Part shown: positions 1 through 5,896 of the stretch, piece after piece
How the letters are laid out: every line of letters begins with the position of its first letter
How positions within the stretch are numbered: the stretch's first letter is position 1
NCBI RefSeq assembly: GCF_036311985.1
Contig: NZ_JAZDCJ010000083.1
Source of the DNA: JAZDCJ01 sp036311985
Lineage (GTDB): Bacteria; Actinomycetota; Actinomycetes; Actinomycetales; Micrococcaceae
Reading direction: 5' to 3' (one strand)
DNA: 11,638 nucleotides
The notes under the pieces: generated by a model
Seen by the model: the letters and a program-made list of their open reading frames with translations, nothing else
Told to the model about the DNA's origin: nothing
Databases searched by the model: none
Made by a program: the position numbers and the translations under genes

Positions 1-31
1 TGATTGGGTCCCGGTTAGCAGTCCAGTGGCT
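1..31 (+). repeat. Left terminal inverted repeat of the IS3 element
   Basis: It begins TGATTGGGTCCC and pairs with the reverse complement of 1226-1257. About 26 of 31 positions match, with one gap. The final bases overlap the stop codon of the transposase orfB, as often seen in compact IS elements. Confidence 0.85.
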
Positions 32-875
32 ATGCGATAGCTAGTTGATTTTTCTGCGTCCAGGTGTCCCAGTATTGTTTCGGCGTCATGCCGTCGAGGG
101 ATCCGTGGGGCCGTTCATGATTGTAGATGTCCTTCCACTCGTCGGCCAAGTACTTCGCTTCGGCCATGGTGTCGATGATTTCCCCAGTGAGTTGTTCCCT
201 TCTGAATTGGGCGTTGAATGATTCGGCGAACCCGTTCTGCCACGGGGATCCCGGGTCGATGAACGCCGTATCTACCCCGGCAGTGGCGCACCAGTTGACC
301 AGCGCTGCGGCGGTGAATTCCGGCCCGTTATCGGAGCGCACATAGGTTGGCGTGACACCGGTTTCGGCGATGATGTCCTCCAGGACGGCGACCACATCGG
401 TGGCGGTGAAGGACCTGCGCGGAACGATCGCCAGGGCGGTGCGGGTGTACTCGTCAATGACGTTGAAGAACCGGACATGCCGCCCACAGGAGGTCACATC
501 GGATTGGAAGTCGAAGCTGATCACGTGCATCGGGTATTCGGCCTTCAGCCGCTTCTGCTCCCCGGCGCCGGGCCCGGTGCGGCGACGCTTACGCGCCTTC
601 GGCTTGCACGTCAGTCCCTCGGCCCGCCAGAGCCGGCGCACCCGCTTAGCGTTGAGCACCACGCCAGCCCACTCCGGCTGGGCCAGCAGGCGCCAGCGGG
701 CCTTCCGCCACCCCCACGCCGGATGCTCCCCGGCGATGGCCCGCAACGCCGCGCGTAGCCGGGCTTCCTCAAAGCTGACCGCTGGGCGTGACTTGCGCAG
801 CGCGGAACGGTTCTGCCCCAGCACCTTGCACGCGAATCTCTCGGACGCCCCGAATTTCTCCACCGCCATGCGCAC
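30..875 (-). CDS. IS3-family transposase OrfB, DDE catalytic domain
   Basis: This is the catalytic half of the IS3 transposase, which cuts and joins the element's ends. Counting from the GTG at 875, the protein has 281 residues. An HTH_21-like segment with the HPAWGWRK motif lies near residues 51-58, followed by an rve integrase core. The probable DDE triad is D122 (in SFDFQSD), D182 (in RSDNGPEF) and E218 (in WQNGFAESFN), with the 35-residue spacing between the second D and the E expected for IS3. The usual C-terminal YNHERPHGSL motif is present. The frame is open upstream to the slippery site at 905-911, so the main product is probably an OrfA-OrfB fusion of about 382 residues rather than free OrfB. 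The stop lies inside the left inverted repeat. No frameshift or missing catalytic residue is seen. Confidence 0.95.
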   Translation of the reverse strand: MRMAVEKFGASERFACKVLGQNRSALRKSRPAVSFEEARLRAALRAIAGEHPAWGWRKARWRLLAQPEWAGVVLNAKRVRRLWRAEGLTCKPKARKRRRTGPGAGEQKRLKAEYPMHVISFDFQSDVTSCGRHVRFFNVIDEYTRTALAIVPRRSFTATDVVAVLEDIIAETGVTPTYVRSDNGPEFTAAALVNWCATAGVDTAFIDPGSPWQNGFAESFNAQFRREQLTGEIIDTMAEAKYLADEWKDIYNHERPHGSLDGMTPKQYWDTWTQKNQLAIA

Positions 876-898
876 TGCCCGGCGGCGAGGTTCGGGGC

Positions 899-1177
899 TC
901 AGAATTTTCCCTTAGCCACCTCGTTCAGGATGTCGATGGCCAGTTCCTTCTCGGCCAGCAACCGCTTCAGCCGGGCGTTTTCCTTCTCCAAGTCCTTGAC
1001 CGCTTTGGTTTGGGCTGCGTTCTGCTCGGAACCGTACTGCTGCAGCCACCGATACCAGGTTGCCTCGGTGACCTGCAGCTCCTTGATGACCTCGATCATC
1101 GGCTTGCCGTCATTGAGCATCTTCTGCCCCTGCCGGACCTTCGCGACGACCTGATCCGGGGTATGCCTACGTGCCAT
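899..1177 (-). CDS. IS3-family transposase OrfA, DNA-binding subunit
   Basis: OrfA has 92 residues. A transposase_8-type helix-turn-helix covers residues 5-50 (begins MARRHTPDQV, with WYRWLQQYG at 41-49). A charged leucine-rich coiled coil follows (KDLEKENARLKRLLAEKEL, 61-79) for oligomerisation. It recognises the terminal repeats and supplies the N-terminal part of the fused transposase. I chose the ATG at 1177. An in-frame ATG at 1204 overlaps the likely -10 box, and GGAGGA lies upstream of 1177, although the spacing of about 12 nt is longer than ideal. Its TGA at 901-899 comes just after the slippery heptamer, so normal termination gives free OrfA and slippage gives OrfAB. Confidence 0.93.
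   Translation of the reverse strand: MARRHTPDQVVAKVRQGQKMLNDGKPMIEVIKELQVTEATWYRWLQQYGSEQNAAQTKAVKDLEKENARLKRLLAEKELAIDILNEVAKGKF
905..911 (-). other. Programmed -1 frameshift heptamer, G GGA AAA
   Basis: Read leftward in the orfA frame, the codons are AAG GGA AAA TTC TGA. The heptamer fits the X XXY YYZ rule. Slipping back one base continues as ATT CTG AGC CCC GAA and so on directly into the orfB frame with no stop, giving the common IS3 junction sequence ILSPEPRRRAV. The orfA stop is two codons downstream, a normal arrangement for frameshift-controlled IS3 transposases. No stimulatory pseudoknot was worked out. Confidence 0.75.
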
Positions 1178-1202
1178 AATCTGTGAATTTCCTCCTGCAC
1201 CC

Positions 1203-1208
1203 ATTATC
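1203..1208 (-). promoter_or_regulatory. Likely -10 box of the IS3 transposase promoter
   Basis: GATAAT on the minus strand lies just inside the right inverted repeat, 25 bp before the orfA ATG at 1177. A weak -35 candidate (TGACTG) sits about 16 bp upstream at the inner edge of the repeat. It is a sequence match only. Confidence 0.4.
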
Positions 1209-1225
1209 GGATGCGAAACTCACAC

Positions 1226-1257
1226 AGTCACCGGACTCCTACCCGGGGACCCAACCA
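1226..1257 (-). repeat. Right terminal inverted repeat of the IS3 element
   Basis: Read leftward from 1257 it begins TGGTTGGGTCCCC and matches the left end with five substitutions and one extra C. The element's own promoter probably lies just inside this repeat. Confidence 0.85.
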
Positions 1258-1258
1258 G

Positions 1259-1273
1259 CAGCACCGGGTGCTG
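1259..1273 (-). terminator. 15-bp palindrome downstream of the EamA gene, terminator-like
   Basis: CAGCACC-G-GGTGCTG is a perfect inverted repeat with 7-bp arms around one base, so as RNA it would form a 6-bp stem with a 3-nt loop. It lies 65 bp past the stop of the leftward EamA gene and 1 bp outside the IS3 element. No U-tract follows, which is common in high-GC actinobacteria. It could also be a protein site. The rest of 1274-1338 shows nothing I recognise. Confidence 0.4.
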
Positions 1274-1338
1274 AGAGCGGCGAAAAGGCGATCAAACGCG
1301 GAGAAAGTCGCTGAGTCGTACCTGGTCTGGCATTGCGA

Positions 1339-2199
1339 CTACAGGCTGATGCCGGCAATGCCGGCAAGTACGATCACGGCGCCGATCAGACGCCGGGCGA
1401 GGTGTCCTTCGCCGAAGAGACGCCAGGCGAGGAGCGCGCCGATCACGATGGATGCCTCCCGCAGTGGCGCGACGAGTGCCACGGGTGAGGTTTGCATTGC
1501 GGTCAGCACAAGGATGTACGCGAGCGGGGACAGCACGGCGACCGCGGCGATAGGCGCGCGATTGACGCGGAGGGTGTTCGCGAACGCTGTGCGGCGTCTG
1601 ATGATGGCTGGGGCCAGGAATGCGACCTGGACGACGAGCGTGCCGGCGTAGTAGCTGACGGGTGCGAGCCCGATGGAGCCGATCGCGAACGCGTCCCACA
1701 GCGTGTAGGCGGCGATCGTGGCTCCGGTGGTAGTACCCCATGCGATGCCGCGGAGGGGGCGGTTGCCCGTTCTCTGGAAGGGGTTGCCCGTGACGACGAG
1801 GATGCCTGCGAGGATGACGAGCGCTCCGATGATCGCCAGTGCCGTGGGGCGTTCTCCGAGCAGGAAGATAGCGATCACGATGGTGAGCAGCGGTCCGACG
1901 CCGCGAGCGATCGGGTAGACGACTCCGAGGTCGGCTCGGTCGTAGCCCGCCTGCAGGGTGAGCGAGTACGTCAGGTGCAGGGCGGCGGACACGGCCGCAG
2001 CGGCGACCAGGGTCCAGGTGATCGGTTGCGAACCGGTGGCGGCGGCACCGATCGCGAGAGGGAGACACAGGATCGCGGAAGCGGTCGTGTAGGCGCCCAC
2101 GAACAGCAGCGTGTCGCCCTTCTTGTACTTCGATACGAGGTTCCAGCCAGCGTGGGCGACTGCGGCGATGAGGACGATCGCAACGGTGACTGGTGGCAT
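1339..2199 (-). CDS. EamA/DMT-superfamily membrane transporter
   Basis: This is a 286-residue integral membrane protein, the usual length of a two-repeat DMT transporter with about ten transmembrane helices. The N-terminus (AIVLIAAVAHAGWNLVSK) and the central YPIARGVGPLL and LLGERP motifs resemble the DMT subgroup often annotated as phosphonate-utilisation-associated membrane proteins. That resemblance does not prove a substrate. It probably exports or imports a small metabolite across the cytoplasmic membrane. I chose the ATG at 2199 because its A is shared with the stop codon of the upstream RpiR-type gene (TGATG), suggesting translational coupling. The reading frame stays open for 153 more codons upstream, but that part is arginine-rich, not membrane-like, and overlaps the regulator gene. 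No strong ribosome binding site is seen. Confidence 0.88.
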   Translation of the reverse strand: MPPVTVAIVLIAAVAHAGWNLVSKYKKGDTLLFVGAYTTASAILCLPLAIGAAATGSQPITWTLVAAAAVSAALHLTYSLTLQAGYDRADLGVVYPIARGVGPLLTIVIAIFLLGERPTALAIIGALVILAGILVVTGNPFQRTGNRPLRGIAWGTTTGATIAAYTLWDAFAIGSIGLAPVSYYAGTLVVQVAFLAPAIIRRRTAFANTLRVNRAPIAAVAVLSPLAYILVLTAMQTSPVALVAPLREASIVIGALLAWRLFGEGHLARRLIGAVIVLAGIAGISL

Positions 2200-3083
2200 C
2201 AGGTGATGTCGGGCAGGTCGATCCCGGCCCGCTCGGCGCGCGAGACACGGTCGGGATCGCGCAGTGCCAGTGCTGCCGCGAGAGCGTCGACGACGACAAG
2301 CTGCGCCAGACGGCTCCCGGCAGCAGCCATCTGCGTCGTCAGCGGCGCGCCGCCCACGACGAGTGCGACGGCGGAGACATCGGTGAGTGGTGTGCCGTAC
2401 TGGTTGGTGATGGCGATGACGGTCGCGTCGGCGGTCGCGGCGGCGTCGGCGATCGCGACGGTCATGTCGGTGCGACCGGTCGAGCTGACGGCGACGACGA
2501 CGTCGCCGGGGTCGAGCAGGCGTGCCGCGATCATCGCGGACTCGTGATCGACGACGCCCGATGTCCGCACGCCCAGCGACCGCAGCCGGAACACGACATC
2601 GGCCGCGACCGTCGCCGATGGGCCCGCACCATAGGCGAGGAGCTGCCCCGCGCCACAAATCGCGGAGACCGCTTGGTCGAGAGCGTCCGGGTCGATCGCG
2701 CCGCTGAGGGCGGTGAGCGCGTCGATCCCTGTGCGCGCTGTCGTGTCGATGATCGTGCGTGTCGAATCGGTGCTCGTGAGCGTGTGTGGCGGGGCGAAGA
2801 ACTCCGCTGTTCCGCGAGCGCGGGCGATCTCCAGCTTCAGTTCGGCGAAGCCTGAGAAACCGATTGCGCGGGCGGCACGGACCACGCTCGGCGCCGAGAC
2901 CCCTGCTCGCTCGGCGACTTGCGCCGTCGTGCTCCTTCCCACGAACAACGGGTCCTCCAGCACGAGGTCGACAACCTTTGCCTCGCTTGCCACCAGCCCC
3001 GCACTCCGCGCCTGAACCGTTCCGAGCCAGCGGCGCAGCGGATCCTCGGCGGCAGAAACGGAGTTACTTGATGATCTTGCCAT
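2199..3083 (-). CDS. MurR/RpiR-family transcriptional regulator (HTH_6 + SIS)
   Basis: The protein has 294 residues, the typical length for this family. An N-terminal HTH_6 domain covers about residues 15-90, with the helix-turn-helix near 53-72 (TAQVAERAGVSAPSVVRAAR). A sugar-isomerase (SIS) fold follows at about 137-265, with the VAVSSTGRTD segment (197-206) that normally contacts a phosphorylated ligand. Family members sense sugar phosphates, amino sugars or related metabolites and bind DNA near their own operon. This gene is the first of a coupled pair with the EamA transporter (1-base overlap) and diverges from the reductase gene at 3107, so both are likely targets. The start at 3083 leaves 23 bp between the divergent starts. 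The ligand cannot be told from the sequence. Confidence 0.92.
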   Translation of the reverse strand: MARSSSNSVSAAEDPLRRWLGTVQARSAGLVASEAKVVDLVLEDPLFVGRSTTAQVAERAGVSAPSVVRAARAIGFSGFAELKLEIARARGTAEFFAPPHTLTSTDSTRTIIDTTARTGIDALTALSGAIDPDALDQAVSAICGAGQLLAYGAGPSATVAADVVFRLRSLGVRTSGVVDHESAMIAARLLDPGDVVVAVSSTGRTDMTVAIADAAATADATVIAITNQYGTPLTDVSAVALVVGGAPLTTQMAAAGSRLAQLVVVDALAAALALRDPDRVSRAERAGIDLPDIT

Positions 3084-3106
3084 AGGTAATAGCGTAACAT
3101 TGGGGC
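3084..3106. promoter_or_regulatory. 23-bp divergent control region of the RpiR and reductase genes
   Basis: Only 23 bp separate the two start codons. The minus strand holds a short direct repeat, TTAC-GCTA-TTAC (about 3087-3098). Rightward, TTGATG at 3068 and TAGCGT at 3090 with 16-bp spacing are a weak promoter candidate, which would give a nearly leaderless reductase mRNA. Promoters and any RpiR operator must overlap each other or the 5' ends of the genes. No convincing perfect dyad was found. Confidence 0.4.
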
Positions 3107-4027
3107 ATGGTGACAGAGCAGCAACCGAGTTCTTTCAGGGAGCGCAAGCGCGTTGGAGTCGTGGGCCCGGGAGCCATAGGGACGACGGTGTCCGCACTGC
3201 TCCATGAGGCAGGCAACACACCGACGCTCTACGGTCGCACGCCGCGAACAGAGCTCACCCTGATCGACGGCGACCGCCGGATCGTCGTTCCCGGCCCCGT
3301 GCGCACCGATCCTGCTGCGCAGCCTGAGAAGGCGGATGTGCTCTTCTTGGCGGTCAAGGCCACCCAGACCGCGGCGGCAGCCCCCTGGCTGCGTGCTTTG
3401 TGCGCCCCCGGGACCGTGGTCTGCGTGTTGCAGAACGGCGTCGAGCAGATCGCTGCCGTTCGACCCCATGTTCCTGAGGGAGTAGAGGTCGTCCCCGCGG
3501 TCGTCTGGTTCCCGGCGCAGTCGCAGGAAGACGGCACCATCCTCCTGCGGGGCGAGCCCTGGCTGACGCTTCCCGCATCACCGGAGGCGGAGCGCATCGC
3601 GGATGTCCTGCGCGACACGCGCTGCCAGGTCGAACTCGCGGGCGACTTCACCGCTCTCGCCTGGCGCAAGCTTCTCCAGAATGCCGCTGCCGGGCTGATG
3701 GCGCTCACCGGTCGGCGTGCCGGCGTGTTCACCCGCCCTGACTTCGCGGATCTCACTCTCGACTATCTGAAAGAGTGCCTGGCCGTTTCGCATGCGGAAG
3801 GAGTAACCCTGAGCGATGACGTGCCCGCTGCCATCCTGGCCCGCTTCCAGGCCTTCCCGGCTGATATGAGCACGTCGATCCTCACCGACCGAGAAGCCGG
3901 CCGGCCGCTCGAATGGGGTATCCGCAACGGCGTCATCTCGCGTCTCGCGCGCAGACACGACATCCACACGCCGATCAGCGACGCCATCACTGCGCTCCTC
4001 GCCGCCACAAGCGACGGCCCCGGATGA
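3107..4027 (+). CDS. panE: Ketopantoate reductase-like oxidoreductase (PanE/ApbA family)
   Basis: This 306-residue protein matches the length and order of 2-dehydropantoate 2-reductases, which reduce ketopantoate to pantoate with NADPH in coenzyme A synthesis. An N-terminal Rossmann domain has the VGVVGPGAIG loop (residues 16-25). K84 (AVKATQT) and N110 (LQNGVEQ) fit family positions that contact substrate and cofactor. The C-terminal helical domain has K188 (AWRKLLQNAAAG), S257 and the AGRPLEW segment with E269, equivalent by eye to the catalytic lysine and substrate-binding residues of the E. coli enzyme. The ATG at 3107 leaves a 15-residue polar tail before the fold and only a poor ribosome binding site. 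Many PanE-like proteins act on other 2-oxo acids. Its place opposite a regulator/transporter pair, away from panB or panC, makes a different substrate quite possible. Confidence 0.88.
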   Translation: MVTEQQPSSFRERKRVGVVGPGAIGTTVSALLHEAGNTPTLYGRTPRTELTLIDGDRRIVVPGPVRTDPAAQPEKADVLFLAVKATQTAAAAPWLRALCAPGTVVCVLQNGVEQIAAVRPHVPEGVEVVPAVVWFPAQSQEDGTILLRGEPWLTLPASPEAERIADVLRDTRCQVELAGDFTALAWRKLLQNAAAGLMALTGRRAGVFTRPDFADLTLDYLKECLAVSHAEGVTLSDDVPAAILARFQAFPADMSTSILTDREAGRPLEWGIRNGVISRLARRHDIHTPISDAITALLAATSDGPG

Positions 4028-4031
4028 CCCG

Positions 4032-4058
4032 GGACGCTGCTGCTCCGGCTCAGCGTCC
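4032..4058. terminator. Bidirectional hairpin between convergent genes
   Basis: GGACGCTG (4032-4039) and CAGCGTCC (4051-4058) are perfect 8-bp inverted arms around an 11-nt loop. The hairpin lies 5 bp after the reductase stop and its right arm covers the final codons and stop of the convergent dehydrogenase. It could serve both strands. No T-tract is seen on either side. Confidence 0.6.
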
Positions 4059-4790
4059 GGAGAGATTACTGAGCGACTGGGACCGAGCGGCGAGGAGCTC
4101 CTCGTAGGTGTCGTCGTGCTCAGCCCAGCGGAGGGGCTTGGCGCGCTCGACGACGATCTCCTTCGGAGTCGGGTTCTGGGTGAGCAGCCCGATGATCTCG
4201 TCGAGGAAGTCGCCCATAGGCAGAGCATTCGGGTTGAGCTTCTCCTGGCCGGCGTTAGCGACGGCCGGCGGGATCAGCTCGGTCACAGCGATACCAGTTC
4301 CAGCGAGGTGCGCGCGTAGCGATTCGGTGTACGAGTGCACGGCCGCCTTCGAGGCGCCGTACGTCGCCATGAGCGGGAACGGCAGGAAGCCGATGCCCGA
4401 GGAAACGGTGATGATGTCACCGGCGCCACGGCCGAGCAGGTGCGGGGTGAACGCATCGATCACGCGGATCGTGCCGAGCAGGTTCACCGAGATCGTGGTC
4501 TCGGCCTGGGCGATGTGGTCCGGGTCGCGCAGGTCCTCAGTGAGCATGACCCCCGACATCGTCACGACGACGTCGAGCTCGGGGTGCTTCGCCAGCACCT
4601 CATCGCGCGCCTGAGCGACCGACGCCGCATCGGTGACGTCGATGCGCACCGTCTCGACGCCGTCGACCTGCTCGATGTTGCGCCCGCCGACAACGACCGT
4701 GCTGCCCGCGTCAACGAATCGCTGGGCGAGGGCACGTCCGATTCCCGTGGTACCTCCGACGATCAGGACGGTACGTCCGCTGATATCCAT
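4050..4790 (-). CDS. Short-chain dehydrogenase/reductase (SDR), DltE-like
   Basis: This is a 246-residue classical SDR. The cofactor-binding loop is VGGTTGIG (residues 11-18), D51 is the adenine-ring contact, N103 lies in NLLG, a catalytic serine is at 130 or 131, and Y144 and K148 form the YxxxK motif (YGASK). The usual NNAG motif is replaced by TMSG (77-80). The C-terminal stretch EIVVERAKPLRWAE resembles SDRs annotated as DltE-like, which says little about substrate. R37 near the end of the second strand (VVVGGRN) hints at an NADP preference. I chose the ATG at 4790, preceded by GAGGA at good spacing; the frame continues 44 codons upstream but without a family-like sequence. It diverges from an HTH regulator, a common pairing in which the regulator controls the SDR. 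Confidence 0.92.
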   Translation of the reverse strand: MDISGRTVLIVGGTTGIGRALAQRFVDAGSTVVVGGRNIEQVDGVETVRIDVTDAASVAQARDEVLAKHPELDVVVTMSGVMLTEDLRDPDHIAQAETTISVNLLGTIRVIDAFTPHLLGRGAGDIITVSSGIGFLPFPLMATYGASKAAVHSYTESLRAHLAGTGIAVTELIPPAVANAGQEKLNPNALPMGDFLDEIIGLLTQNPTPKEIVVERAKPLRWAEHDDTYEELLAARSQSLSNLSGR

Positions 4791-4957
4791 GTGCTTCCTC
4801 ACTTGTCCGTCTCCGACTATGGGCCGGATGGTCTCCCCGGCTCGATCGCCGGCATGCATCCATGCTCGGCCGATGGTCGAAGCCGAGGAAGGACCCCGCT
4901 GATCCGCGTCCTGACAGGGCACCTTTCGATCGGTGGGGAATGGCTACCGTTGATCGC
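4791..4957. promoter_or_regulatory. Divergent control region of the SDR and HTH genes
   Basis: The 167 bp between the divergent starts must hold both promoters. I see no clear -35/-10 pair on either strand; CTGACA near 4913 is a possible rightward -35. The clearest structure is the dyad at 4849-4869. Confidence 0.5.
4849..4869. promoter_or_regulatory. Dyad CCGGCATG-CATC-CATGCTCGG, candidate operator
   Basis: GCATG-N4-CATGC is a perfect inverted repeat, extended by CCG and CGG if one extra T is allowed in the right arm. It sits about 90 bp from the HTH start and 60 bp from the SDR start, a suitable place for the HTH protein to act on both genes. There is no independent support. Confidence 0.35.
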
Positions 4958-5779
4958 ATGGACGGCAACAACGACAACCGGCTCGGGGAGTACCTGAGCG
5001 CACGCCGTGCGCTGGTCACTCCCGAGCAGGCGGGCATCCCTGCTGGATCGGGGCGCAGAGTCCCCGGTCTTCGGCGTGAGGAGGTTGCGCTCCTCGCCGG
5101 TATTAGCGCTGACTACTACTTCAGGCTCGAACGTGGCCGCGACAAGAACCCCTCGCGCCAGGTACTGGAATCGCTCGCCCGGGTGCTGCGCCTCGACGAG
5201 ATCGAAGCCGACCACCTGATGAGCCTCGGCGGCCCGCGCCCCCGTGTCCGCCGCGCGAAAGCCTCCGGGCGCGCTGAGCGGGTGCCTGCCCGGCTGCGCG
5301 ACATGCTCGCAGCGCTGAACATGCCCGCGTTCATCGAGAACCGCTACTTCGACGTCCTCGCTGCCAATCCGTTCGCGATCGCCTTCAACCCCCGCCTGGA
5401 GCCAGGGAACAACCGACTGCGCTCGTTGATGCTGGACCCCGCCGAGCGCGACTTCCACGAGGACTGGGAGACGGCCGTCGACGATTTCATCGCTGCTTTC
5501 CGTCGTTCTCTCGGCGACGAGACCGATGACCCGCGCGCCATCGAACTCGTCGGCGAGCTCTCGCTCGCCAGCGCACGTTTCCGCACACTGTGGGCTCGGC
5601 ATGATATCCGGCAGCTCGCGGGTGGCACCGCGGTTGTCAATCATCCGAGTCTCGGCGCGCTGCGCCTCCACCGCGAGAAGATGCCGATCGACGACCTTGT
5701 CCTTGTCGTCTACTACCCGGCTGAGCACAGCGCAGACGCCGAGAAACTTGACCTGCTCGCATCCCTCACCGCTGAGTAG
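4958..5779 (+). CDS. XRE/MltR-type helix-turn-helix regulator with ligand-binding domain
   Basis: The protein has 273 residues. An N-terminal HTH (about residues 8-90) carries the typical actinobacterial sequence RRVPGLRREEVALLAGIS with YYFRLERGRD after it. The C-terminal half (about 105-270) resembles the MmyB-like or MltR ligand-binding domain, including ENRYFDVLAANP and the HPSLGALRLHREKM-like end. Such proteins are common one-component regulators that control a divergent oxidoreductase, and the SDR at 4790 fits that. I used the ATG at 4958 (MDGNNDNRLGEYL). An in-frame ATG at 4940 would add six residues, but the purine-rich GGTGGGG lies almost on top of it; neither start has an ideal ribosome binding site. 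The ligand is unknown, although a small molecule handled by the SDR is a reasonable guess. Confidence 0.9.
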   Translation: MDGNNDNRLGEYLSARRALVTPEQAGIPAGSGRRVPGLRREEVALLAGISADYYFRLERGRDKNPSRQVLESLARVLRLDEIEADHLMSLGGPRPRVRRAKASGRAERVPARLRDMLAALNMPAFIENRYFDVLAANPFAIAFNPRLEPGNNRLRSLMLDPAERDFHEDWETAVDDFIAAFRRSLGDETDDPRAIELVGELSLASARFRTLWARHDIRQLAGGTAVVNHPSLGALRLHREKMPIDDLVLVVYYPAEHSADAEKLDLLASLTAE

Positions 5780-5848
5780 GAGCGCGGGCCTTGGGAACCG
5801 ACAGTGCTCAGTTCAGGCAGATCTCTCTCCTGTAATGGCTGGTATCTC

Positions 5849-5874
5849 GCGGGTCGCACGCGGTCGGATCCCGC
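5849..5874. terminator. Weak hairpin between convergent HTH and methyltransferase genes
   Basis: GCGGG (5849-5853) and CCCGC (5870-5874) can pair around a 16-nt GC-rich loop. This is the only stem I see in the 117-bp convergent gap 5780-5896. It is short and has no T-tract, so it is only a candidate. Confidence 0.3.
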
Positions 5875-5896
5875 CTGTATCGCGCCGTCCAATCGC

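Larger units (their letters stand above)
1..1257 (-). mobile_element. Complete IS3-family insertion sequence (IS407-like group, tentative)
   Basis: The element is about 1257 bp and is transcribed leftward. It has an orfA/orfB pair in -1 related frames, a DDE transposase and imperfect terminal inverted repeats starting TG and ending CA, as is usual for IS3 elements. The left tip coincides with base 1 of the window, so the left target-site duplicate cannot be seen. The right flank begins at 1258 (GCAG). The group call rests on the general look of OrfA and OrfB and is uncertain. Both transposase frames are intact, so the copy looks potentially active. Confidence 0.93.

Noticed and set aside
352..915. 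Long rightward reading frames opposite the IS3 transposase genes
   Set aside because: They are antisense to clearly conserved transposase domains, have no family resemblance and reflect high GC content.
1492..2547. 351-residue rightward frame across the transporter and regulator
   Set aside because: It has low-complexity D/G/R-rich composition, no motif, and is antisense to two conserved genes.
1339..2658. 439-residue version of the EamA transporter
   Set aside because: The extra 153 residues are arginine-rich, out of character for a membrane protein, and overlap the well-supported RpiR gene. The ATG at 2199 in TGATG is better.
4817..5728. 303-residue leftward frame opposite the HTH regulator
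   Set aside because: It is antisense to a conserved gene, has no recognisable domain and would collide with the SDR promoter.
5840..5885. tRNA-like T-arm sequence (GCGGG...ATCCCGC)
   Set aside because: No acceptor, D-arm or anticodon arm can be built around it. It is at best a weak hairpin.
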